Origin: Ensifer sp. LC163
GTDB taxonomy: Bacteria > Pseudomonadota > Alphaproteobacteria > Rhizobiales > Rhizobiaceae
DNA: 64,000 nt
Assembly: GCF_001695855.1 (NCBI RefSeq)
Contig: NZ_MBSS01000015.1
Span: forward strand, 27,174 to 91,173
Direction: 5' to 3'
Shown: piece by piece, positions 29,338 to 37,111 of the stretch
How the letters are laid out: the number at the start of each line of letters is the position of its first letter
How positions within the stretch are numbered: position 1 is the stretch's first letter
Notes under the pieces: model-generated
What the model was told of the DNA's origin: nothing
Databases searched by the model: none
The model's input: only the letters and a program-made list of their open reading frames with translations
Program-made: the position numbers and the translations under genes

Positions 29338-29368
29338 GGCGGGGCGTCGTCGCTGTCGGCGCCCCGCC
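29338..29368 (+). terminator. GC-rich stem-loop after the binding-protein pseudogene
   Basis: GGCGGGGCG pairs with CGCCCCGCC around a 13-base loop, 15 bases after the stop. No T-run follows, so it is more likely an intercistronic stabilising hairpin, common after binding-protein genes, than a factor-independent terminator. Confidence 0.5.
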
Positions 29369-29419
29369 GCGCGCTGAACGCACCCGATCGCCCCAGAAAC
29401 CGGAGAGCGCCACCAAGAT

Positions 29420-29612
29420 CGGGGCCGAACGCGCTTACCTCAGAATAAACAAGGCCTGGAAAGGCCTCGGCAGTTTCAGAGGCTGAAGAACATCTCGCTT
29501 GAAATGAAGGAGCGCGACTTCATCTGCGCCCCTCGGCCCTTTCGGCTGCAAGATCAGCGTTTCTCAGAGCGTTTGCGGGATTCGATGCGCAGGCCGAGAC
29601 AACCGCCTTCCC
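29420..29612 (+). pseudogene. decayed ABC ATPase fragment (PhnT-like N-terminus)
   Basis: Three frames must be joined. First comes AYLRINKAWKGLGSF, then LKNISLEMKERDFICA after a shift near 29482, then a corrupted Walker A region (LGPFGCKISVS where the family has GPSGCGKTT) and AFAGFDAQAETT. The order and spacing match the first 60 residues of aminoethylphosphonate-type ATPases. Nothing of the remaining 300 residues is visible. DNA from 29613 to about 30150 shows no convincing gene; a 121-codon open frame at 29715-30080 lacks recognisable features. Confidence 0.65.
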
Positions 29613-30159
29613 GGCGCGATTGCCGCATCGTCTTTCAGCCCTAGGCATATCCGAAGACTGGAATTGAACTGACAGCAACATGAGACAGGAAATCGCCACA
29701 TCTAAAGAGCGCACATGGACGCCCTTGCCCGCACGAAAACGCTGGGGCCGGACGGCACAGGGAGAAGGCCGATGACGACTGAAACGAACACCCAGCCAAA
29801 TCCTCGCGAAACCCAATCGTCGCTCGCTGCTCACCTAGCGGAACGCGCGACACGCATCGTGGATCTCATGCGGTCGATCAATGACATCGCCCGATTGAAT
29901 GCCGGTATCCGCTCCTTGCTACCCGATCCGACATCGCCACCACAGGGCGTTGCCGGATCGTTCGCCCGCCTCAGGCAGAGGATTGGCCAAGGCGTCGATC
30001 GTTGGAGGCTGACCGAGAACGACGGGAACGGTCTCACCCCCCCGGCGCGGAGGAGTTTCTGGCCGTTAGACGGTCTTTGATCCACCTGACTTGGCGCGGT
30101 CGCAAGGAGATCATCGCCGCGGCCGCGCAGAAGCACTACGCCGAGTCCGAAGGCGGCCC

Positions 30160-31178
30160 GATCACGATCGGATTGGATTTGGGCCAAGTCGGTCTTCCAG
30201 GTTCACGCCGTCACTGGAGACGGACATGTTGCTGTCCGACGTACGTTGCGGCGATCGCAGGTGCTGGAGTTCTTTCGAGGCCTCGGTCCCTGTCTGGTCG
30301 GCCTCGAGGCTTGCGGGAGTGCGCATCACTGGGCGAACGCGATCAGCGAAATTGGCCATACCGTGAGGTTGATGCCGCCCGCCTATGTGAAGGCCTATGT
30401 CAAACGTAACAAGACCGACGCAGCGGATGCTGAGGCGATCTGCGAGGCCGTAACGCGCCCGACGATGCGCTTTGTGCCCATCAAATCGGCTGAGGAGCAA
30501 GCTGGTATGGTCTTAAAGACCCGAGAGTTATTCGTGCGCCAGCGAAGCCAGACGGCGAACGCCATGCGTGCCCACATGGCTGAGCTCGGGATCATCGCCG
30601 CGACCGGCATGACCTGCATTGCCAAGCTCGTTGCCATACTGCGCGACGACCAAGACAGGCGTCTACCAGCTCCGGCTCGCGCCGCGCTTCTCGAGATGGC
30701 CGAGCAAATTGAAACGCTCACAGAAAGGATCGAGATGCTCGACACCAAAATTGTCGCGGCGGTGAAGGTCGATGATGCGGCCCGCCGCCTGACGACCATT
30801 CCCGGTGTTGGTCCTATCATCGCTGCGACCGTCCGGGCCGCCGTCCAAGATCCCGCAGCCTTCCGAACCGGGCGGGATCTGGCCGCCTGGATAGGTATCA
30901 CACCGCGAGCGAACTCGAGCGGCGGCAAGGAGCGGCTCGGCAAAATATCCAAGCGAGGCAATAAGCAGTTGCGAACTCTGCTCATTGTCGGTGCTACGTC
31001 TATCCTGAAGCAGGCTCGCAGAGGCGTAAAGTTACCTGCCTGGATCGGGTCCCTGATGGCACGACAACCCTACAAGGTCGCCGCCGTGGCGCTAGCCAAC
31101 AAGATGGCGCGCACAATATGGGCCCTTCTCGTCAAGGGTGGCACCTACCAACCACCGTCGACTACGCCGACGGCGTAG
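30160..31178 (+). pseudogene. IS110-family transposase, frameshifted and lacking a normal start
   Basis: The frame from about 30246 to 31178 encodes an otherwise complete IS110 transposase: YVKRNKTDAADAEAICEAV (DEDD region), then IPGVGPIIAATVRAA and GRDLAAWIGITPRANSSGG. The first catalytic block, IGLDLG, is in another frame just upstream. Removing one C of the pair at 30184-30185 restores GLDLGKSVFQVHAVTGDGH, running straight into the main frame. No ATG precedes it. The element is therefore dead by a single-base insertion, possibly with a lost 5' end. Non-coding 3' DNA runs on to about 31440. Confidence 0.85.
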
Positions 31179-31456
31179 AAACAGAATTCCCAGGGCCTCG
31201 GCGCTGGGATAAAGCAGCAAGGTGCGAAAGCGTGATGAACCCGAGGGGCGACACCTCGATGCCGATCAGACCGTCTGACTCACTGTGCCTTTGAGCGCGC
31301 AAAATTGATTAGGCGATCGGCATCGCGGATCTCATCGTGGCCAGCGGTCGATGACCGCGCTGACAGGCCGGACATATGACTGCACCGTCCGACGGAGAAT
31401 TACGCGACGACAACCTTGCTAACCGGGCCGTTCCACATATGAGTCAGAGCCAAAAT

Positions 31457-31491
31457 TGGACGCCGATATGGGGTGATTTTTGGACGCCGAT
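31457..31491. repeat. pair of 12-bp direct repeats, IS21-like end remnant
   Basis: TTGGACGCCGAT occurs at 31457-31468 and again at 31480-31491. Repeated short terminal motifs of this kind are typical of IS21-family ends in rhizobia. No IstA/IstB gene is present. The 31179-31624 gap is otherwise empty of genes. Confidence 0.45.
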
Positions 31492-31624
31492 TGACATCTC
31501 GACGCAGTCGCGTCAGACGGGCATTCTTGTGGATGTTCATTCGGACCCTCCCATGAGTGCTGAAGCTTGGTAACTCCAGTCTCCTCGGTTCGGTCCGAAT
31601 GGACAACCTACTGAAGGCTCACAC

Positions 31625-32395
31625 CTAGGCGACAACGATTTGCGTTCCGCCCCCCTTCAGCGCCTCAGCGAGGGCCCGGGGCGGCGCATCATCGGTGACA
31701 AGCCTGTCGATCCTGGCCCAGGGAGCAACTTCGAAAATGCCGCGTTTGCCGAACTTCGAGGCGTCTGCCAGCACCGTGACAGAATCGACCCGCTCGATCA
31801 TCGCCTGCGCGACCTCCGTTACCTGCGCATCGAAATCCATCACCGCATTCTCGTCGACCGCGCCGACCGTGAGGAAGGCATGGCGGGCGCGGAACTTGCG
31901 GATCTGCTCGACCGCGAACTGGCCGAGCGATTCCCCCGCATCCGCGCCATAAGCACCGCCAATCAGGAAAACCTTGTGATCCGGATTTGCCGACAGAGTG
32001 GCGGCAATCCGCCAGGAGTTCGTTACGACGACAAGTGCTGGAAGATCCACCAGCGCCTCGGCGAGGATCAGTGTGGTCGTTCCCGTGTCGATAAAAACGG
32101 CATCACCCGGCGCAAGCAGGCTGGCCGCGGCATGGGCAATCTTGCGCTTGGCGGGTAGATTTTCTGCCATGCGCAATGCAAAGGGGCCCTCCACAGCCGG
32201 CTCGACCGAAGTGTTGGAACGCACGCGGGCACCGCCGTGAAACTTCTTCAGACGCCCCATCGCATCGAGATTGGCAAGGTCGCGTCGGATCGTTTCGCGC
32301 GACGCACCGAGCGTCTGCGCGAGGTCATCGACGCTGACTTCGCCCGCCTTATGCACGAGTTTCACAATTTTTTCGTGGCGATCCGCGGGCCTCAC
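31625..32395 (-). CDS. DeoR-family transcriptional regulator
   Basis: 256 residues from a GTG at 32395 with AAGGAGG four bases before it; the frame extends to 32434 without support. The N-terminal winged helix reads RHEKIVKLVHKAGEVSVDDL and ASRETIRRDLANLDAMGRLK. The DeoR sensor domain follows, with FIDTGTTTLILAEAL, the usual sugar-phosphate binding loop. It is divergent from the GlpA-like/FGGY-kinase operon and probably represses it until a phosphorylated intermediate appears. Inverted half-sites fill the shared promoter (32470-32643). Confidence 0.9.
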   Translation of the reverse strand: MRPADRHEKIVKLVHKAGEVSVDDLAQTLGASRETIRRDLANLDAMGRLKKFHGGARVRSNTSVEPAVEGPFALRMAENLPAKRKIAHAAASLLAPGDAVFIDTGTTTLILAEALVDLPALVVVTNSWRIAATLSANPDHKVFLIGGAYGADAGESLGQFAVEQIRKFRARHAFLTVGAVDENAVMDFDAQVTEVAQAMIERVDSVTVLADASKFGKRGIFEVAPWARIDRLVTDDAPPRALAEALKGGGTQIVVA

Positions 32396-32469
32396 GGCGC
32401 CTCCTTCCGATGACGATTTCGAGCAGAAATCCACTCTATTTCCAGAATCTCTCTCCTTGTACCGTGCAA

Positions 32470-32643
32470 TTCGGTCAAGTCAACGACCGAAACATGCCCG
32501 TCCGGTCATCACATCGAATTCCACTCGCCGCGGCACATGGCCAGCGGAAGGCCTCTCAGGCCCTACCCTGGCGGCCCTTCGCTTGCCGGCGCGCTTTACA
32601 TTCGGTCATTTAGTTTATACCGTTCAGTCATTAAGTGACCGAA
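32470..32643. promoter_or_regulatory. candidate DeoR operators
   Basis: TTCGGTC (32470-32476) faces GACCGAA (32485-32491) across 8 bp. A second inverted pair, TTCAGTCA (32623-32630) and TGACCGAA (32636-32643), abuts the oxidoreductase ribosome-binding site, and a lone TTCGGTCA lies at 32601-32608. One repeated half-site at several places between a DeoR gene and its divergent operon is what such repressors use. Confidence 0.55.
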
Positions 32644-32657
32644 CGGGAGACGATGTT

Positions 32658-34060
32658 TTGCCTATCCAGTCGCCGACTGCCGACCCTTTCGACGTTGCCA
32701 TCATTGGCGCGGGCGTCGTCGGCTGCGCGGTCGCCCGCCGGTTTGCGCTTGCAGGGGCAAAGGTGGTGCTTCTCGAAAAGGGCCCTGACATCCTGTCGGG
32801 AGCGTCCAAGGCCAACAGCGCCATCCTCCACACGGGCTTCGACGCACCGCCGAACAGCCTTGAGCTGGAACTGGTTCGAGCCGGTCGGCAAGAATATCTC
32901 GAGATAAAAGACAGCCTGAACCTGCCGCTGGTAACGACGGGAGCCTTCGTCTGCGCCTGGAACGCGCAGGAGGCGGACAAGCTGGAGGCGATCGCCAGCC
33001 AGGCGCGCGACAACGGCACGGCTGATGTCTCGCTGTTCCGGGCCAGGAGGCACGGAGCGCCATGCCCTCGCTCTCCGAGCGTCTTGCCGCCGCGCTGGAG
33101 GTGCCGGGCGAACACGTCATCGACCCTTGGTCAGCGCCTCTTGCCTATCTCACCCAGGCGATCGCGCTCGGCGCGCGGTTCGTGCGCGGCGCCGAACTCC
33201 TCAAGGGGACGTTCGATGGCGCCTGGCGGCTCGACACAACTGCAGGCGAGATCGTCGCCGACACGGTGATCAACACAGCCGGGCTTTATGGCGACCTCGT
33301 CGATGACCGCCTCGGCCTCGGCGCCGGCTTCCGCATCAAGCCGCGCAAGGGTCAGTTCGTCGTGCTCGACAAGGCGGCCTGTCGTCATGTTCCCCGCATC
33401 ATCCTGCCCGTGCCGACAGAGATCACCAAGGGCATCGTCGTCTGTCCGACCGCCTTCGGCAACGTGCTCGTCGGTCCGACGGCGGAAGAACAGGAAGACC
33501 GGGTGCGCGCCACGGTCGAAACCGAAACGCTCGAAACGCTTGTCCGCCGCGCGGCAGAGATCGTTCCCGCCCTTGCCGGCATTCCCGTCACCGCCGTCTA
33601 TGCCGGGCTTCGGCCGGCGAGCGAAGAAAAGGGCTACCGGGTCTTCGTGCGGCCTGAAAGGCGGGCGATCACGCTCGGGGGCATCCGTTCGACCGGCCTC
33701 AGCTCGGCGCTTGGCCTTGCCCAGCATGCCTTGAAGCTTCATGCCGGCTTTGCCGGCGGCTATCGCCCGCCGGAAAACATACCGGCTATCGCGACGCCAA
33801 ATCTCGCCGAATGCCGCGAACGCGACTGGCAACGCCCTGACCACGGCGAGATCGTCTGTCACTGCGAACTGGTCACGCGTCGGGAAATCGAGGCGACGTT
33901 CGAAAGCGCGGTGCCCCCCGGCGATTTCGGCGGGCTTCGCCGGCGCACGCGCGCCGGCATGGGCCGCTGTCAGGGGTTCTACTGCAACGCGCGCCTGGCG
34001 GAGATGACCAAGGGCAAGCTCGCCACACCGCTGGCCGTCGAGAAGGAGGGCAAGCAATGA
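32658..34060 (+). pseudogene. GlpA/LhgO-like FAD dehydrogenase with BFD domain, frameshifted
   Basis: From a TTG start at 32658 (GGGAGA upstream) the frame encodes an FAD domain (DVAIIGAGVVGCAVARRFAL, SKANSAILHTGFDAPPNS). Near 33037 the homology moves to the frame that runs to 34060 (MPSLSERLAAALEVPGEH, YAGLRPASEEKGYRVFVR). The C-terminal BFD-like [2Fe-2S] segment has HCELVTRREIE and GRCQGFYCNAR. Adding one base after TCGCT restores a continuous protein of about 467 residues resembling anaerobic glycerol-3-phosphate dehydrogenase chain A. The four downstream genes are intact. The shift may be a true mutation or a sequencing error. Confidence 0.75.
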
Positions 34061-35283
34061 GCGCGTTCGACGCAGATGTCCTCGTCGGCGGCGGCGGGCC
34101 TTCCGGCGTAGCGGCGGCAATCGAGCTTCGCCGGCAGGGCACGAAACGCGTCGTCCTGCTCGATCGCGAACCGGCACTCGGCGGCGCCACGCGCCACTGC
34201 AGCCATTCGCCCTTCGGCATGATCGAATTCGGACGGGTCTATTTCGGCGCCGCCTACGGCCGCAAGCTGACGCGGGAAGCGGAAAAGGCTGGCATCGAGA
34301 TCCGTACGGGCCACTCCGTGGTCGAGCTTGCAGACGACGGCTCGCTCCTCGTCGCCTCCGGGCGCTGTCTCGAGCGGCTCACAGCGCAGCGCGTGGTCGT
34401 CACCACCGGCGCGCGGGAAAAGCCGCGCTCCGCCCGACTGATTTCCGGCGACCGGCCGATCGGCGTCGTCACCACGGGCACGTTGCAGTCCTATCTCGCC
34501 TTTCACGGGTTGCTGCCGTTCCAGCGACCGCTGATCGTCGGCTCGGAGCTCGTCTCGCTCTCGGCGGTGCTGACCTGCCTGACGCACGGCGCAAGGCCCG
34601 TTGCGATGATCGAGCCGCGCGCCCATGCGGTAGCCCGTGCACCACTCACCTGGTTCCCGACGGTGATGGGCATCCCCTTTCACCGTGGCGCCGACCTCGT
34701 CGACATCATCGGGCGCACCCGGGTCGAAGCCGTGACCATCCGCAAGCATGGCGCAACCGAGACGCTCGCGTGCGACGGCGTCCTGCTCACGGGCCAGTTC
34801 ACGCCGGAATCCGCGCTGTTCCTCCAGTCGTCGATGGGCGTCGACCAAGGCAGCGCCGGACCGGTCGTCGATCAGTACGGCCGCTCGCTCAACCCGCGCT
34901 ATTTTGCGGCCGGCAATGTGTTGCGCGCGGTCGAGACCGGCGGCTGGGCGTATCGCGAGGGCCGCGCCATCGCGAAAGCCGTCGCCGACGATCTTCGGCG
35001 CGAGCCCGATGCCGGCGCGGCGGTGCCCGTCACCTTCGACGCGCCGATCAAGCTCGTCGTGCCAAACATCCTGCGCCGAGCATCGGCGCCCTCGCCGGCC
35101 TTCCGGCACTTCCAACTGCGCGTGCTGCAGCGCGTGCGCGGCCGGCTCTCGCTCGAAGTCGATGGGCAGGCGGTCTGGCAGGCGGGCGGCACCTGGATGC
35201 CCGAGCGGCGGGTGCTCGTGCCCATTCCGCCGGCAGCACCACAGGCGCAGCACGTCCATTTTCGTTTCAGGGAGGAAGAGTAA
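34057..35283 (+). CDS. FAD/NAD(P)-binding oxidoreductase (GlpB/opine-oxidase-like partner)
   Basis: 408 residues with an N-terminal dinucleotide fold (ADVLVGGGGPSGVAAAIELR), a CO-type cysteine region (GGATRHCSHSPFG) and the segment VVTTGAREKPRSARLISGDR usual in pyridine-nucleotide-disulphide-type flavoproteins. Its start overlaps the dehydrogenase stop (ATGA) and the next gene begins directly after its stop, so the three are coupled. It probably forms an electron-transfer complex with the BFD-containing dehydrogenase. The substrate is not evident. Confidence 0.85.
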   Translation: MSAFDADVLVGGGGPSGVAAAIELRRQGTKRVVLLDREPALGGATRHCSHSPFGMIEFGRVYFGAAYGRKLTREAEKAGIEIRTGHSVVELADDGSLLVASGRCLERLTAQRVVVTTGAREKPRSARLISGDRPIGVVTTGTLQSYLAFHGLLPFQRPLIVGSELVSLSAVLTCLTHGARPVAMIEPRAHAVARAPLTWFPTVMGIPFHRGADLVDIIGRTRVEAVTIRKHGATETLACDGVLLTGQFTPESALFLQSSMGVDQGSAGPVVDQYGRSLNPRYFAAGNVLRAVETGGWAYREGRAIAKAVADDLRREPDAGAAVPVTFDAPIKLVVPNILRRASAPSPAFRHFQLRVLQRVRGRLSLEVDGQAVWQAGGTWMPERRVLVPIPPAAPQAQHVHFRFREEE

Positions 35284-36678
35284 ATGCGGGTTGCCGCCAT
35301 AGACCAGGGCACAACGTCCACCCGTTGCCTCGTCATCGAGGACGGGGGCGGGTGGAGCGTCGCCGGTACGCGCCGTCACGCTCAGCATCATCCGGCGCCG
35401 GGCTGGGTGGAGCACGACCCGGAGGAGCTGCTGCGCAATATCGAAGCCGTGCTGGCAAGCGCGGGCGCTGTCGATGCCATAGGCATCTCCAACCAGGGCG
35501 AAAGCTGCCTCGCCTGGGACGGCGAGACCGGCAAGCCGCTGTCGCCCGTCATCGTCTGGCAGGATTCGCGCACGACAGCCAATCTCGCCGCGCTGCCGCC
35601 GGCGGCGGAGGTACGGTCGAAAGCCGTCTGCGGCCTGCCGCTCGATCCATATTTTTCCGCAAGCAAGCTCGCCTGGCTGGTCAAGCACCTACCCGCCGTC
35701 GGCGCTGCCCTTGAGGCCGGCCGCCTGCGGCTCGGCACGACGGACGCCTTTTTTCTCGACCGGCTGTGCGGCACCTTCCGCACCGATCTGGCCACGGCCT
35801 CACGTACCGGCCTGCTCGATCTTTCAACCGGCAGCTGGAGCGAGGAGATGTGTGCGCTGCACGGCGTCCCGCGCCAGTGCCTGCCGGAGATTGCCGTCGT
35901 CGATGCCGGCTTCGGGCAGATCGACGGAACGCCGGTCAAAGTGTCGATCGTCGACCAGCAGGCGGCCCTCTTCGGCCATGATTGCCGTAAACCCGGCGAT
36001 TGCACGATCACCTTCGGCACCGGCGCCTTCCTGCTAGCGATCGTAGGCGAACGGCGCCCGCCTCAATCCGATCTGCTGCCGACCATTGCTTGGCACCGCC
36101 GGGGCGAAGGGCCGACATTCGCGATCGAAGGCGGCGTCTATGATGCCGGCTCGGCGCTCGAATGGGCGCGCAACATCGGCCTGTTCTCGGCAATGGAGGA
36201 ACTCGGCAGTTTCGAGGGGCCTTCGGCCCTCAGCCGCGGCATCGTGTTCGTGCCCGCCCTTTCCGGTCTTGCCGCTCCCTATTGGGATCGCCAGGCCGCA
36301 CCGCTCTTCATCGGCATGGACCACGCGACGGACCGGCGCGACCTCGTGCGCGCGGTGCTCGAAGGAATCGCAATGCTGACGGTCGGCCTCATCGAGGCGG
36401 CCGCGAAGGTGGGCGAACTGGGGCCGAGCATCTCCATCGACGGCGGCCTCTCGCAGAGCGCCTATTTCGCCCAATTTCTCGCCTCGGCGAGCAACCGCTC
36501 GATCACGGTGGCGCCCATGCACGAGCTGACGGCCCTCGGCCTTGCAGAACTCTGCGGGGTCGATGTCAGGGGTGCGCGCACCGCGGCGAGGACGTTCCGG
36601 CCGGACGGCACGGTCGGTGCTGACGATCATCTGCGCTTTGCCCGCGCCATCGAACGGGCGCGGGCCTGGCGGCATTAA
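35284..36678 (+). CDS. FGGY-family carbohydrate kinase (glycerol-kinase-like, altered site)
   Basis: 464 residues, shorter than the roughly 500 of true glycerol kinase. Fold landmarks are AAIDQGTTSTRCLVIEDG (phosphate-1 loop), GWVEHDPEE, TFGTGAFLLA (phosphate-2) and ISIDGGLSQSAYFAQFLA. In E. coli GlpK, glycerol is held by Arg83, Glu84, Tyr135 and Asp245. Here the matching segment is NQGES, so the Arg is Gly72, while Glu73, Tyr123 and the Asp of VDQQAALFG remain. A glycerol-like but different substrate is therefore suggested. The gene follows the flavoprotein gene with no gap. Confidence 0.88.
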   Translation: MRVAAIDQGTTSTRCLVIEDGGGWSVAGTRRHAQHHPAPGWVEHDPEELLRNIEAVLASAGAVDAIGISNQGESCLAWDGETGKPLSPVIVWQDSRTTANLAALPPAAEVRSKAVCGLPLDPYFSASKLAWLVKHLPAVGAALEAGRLRLGTTDAFFLDRLCGTFRTDLATASRTGLLDLSTGSWSEEMCALHGVPRQCLPEIAVVDAGFGQIDGTPVKVSIVDQQAALFGHDCRKPGDCTITFGTGAFLLAIVGERRPPQSDLLPTIAWHRRGEGPTFAIEGGVYDAGSALEWARNIGLFSAMEELGSFEGPSALSRGIVFVPALSGLAAPYWDRQAAPLFIGMDHATDRRDLVRAVLEGIAMLTVGLIEAAAKVGELGPSISIDGGLSQSAYFAQFLASASNRSITVAPMHELTALGLAELCGVDVRGARTAARTFRPDGTVGADDHLRFARAIERARAWRH

Positions 36679-36716
36679 CGCCGTCGCCACGCCACAAGAA
36701 CAACATGGAGTTTTAC

Positions 36717-37076
36717 ATGCGAAAAATCTTTCTCGCATGCCCCTACGGGCATACGGACAAAGCCGTCGTGGAGCGGCGCTTCGACATCTCGAACGCGGTG
36801 GCTGCCCGCATCGTGCGCAACGGCGCCACCGTCTTCAGCCAAGTCTCGATGTCCCATCCGATCAACGGACATCTCGCCCATCTCGACAAGGCGGCGATCG
36901 GCACGCTCTGGGCCCCCGTCGACGCCGTGTTCATGGACGCGATGGAGGAATTGATCGTCATCGACGAGCCCGGCTGGAAGGAAAGCGCCGGGGTCGCACG
37001 CGAGATCGAGTTCTTCAAGGAGCGCAACCGCCGCGTCAGCCTCTGGAGCGAGGCACAGAGCGATTTTCCGGCGTGA
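36717..37076 (+). CDS. DUF1937 family protein (nucleoside-deoxyribosyltransferase-like fold)
   Basis: 119 residues, starting MRKIFLACPYGHTDKAVVER. The start at 36717 has GGAG six bases upstream; an ATG 12 bases earlier is less likely. The N-terminal strand-loop, VDAVFMDAMEELIVID and GVAREIEFFKERNR (Glu96 or Glu98) resemble the Rossmann-like fold of nucleoside 2-deoxyribosyltransferases, where a Glu acts as nucleophile. No activity is known for the family. It sits between the kinase and the permease in the operon, so it may act on the transported compound, for instance at a glycosidic bond. That is inference. Confidence 0.75.
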   Translation: MRKIFLACPYGHTDKAVVERRFDISNAVAARIVRNGATVFSQVSMSHPINGHLAHLDKAAIGTLWAPVDAVFMDAMEELIVIDEPGWKESAGVAREIEFFKERNRRVSLWSEAQSDFPA

Positions 37077-37111
37077 CCTGAAATCAACAAACCTGAAACA
37101 GGAGGGGAACT

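Noticed and set aside
29715..30080. 121-codon open frame upstream of the IS110 remnant
   Set aside because: No recognisable domain, poor composition, and it lies amid decayed sequence.
31441..31500. Possible CRISPR-like spacing of the TTGGACGCCGAT repeats
   Set aside because: Only two copies 23 bp apart and no further units; they fit an insertion-sequence end better.
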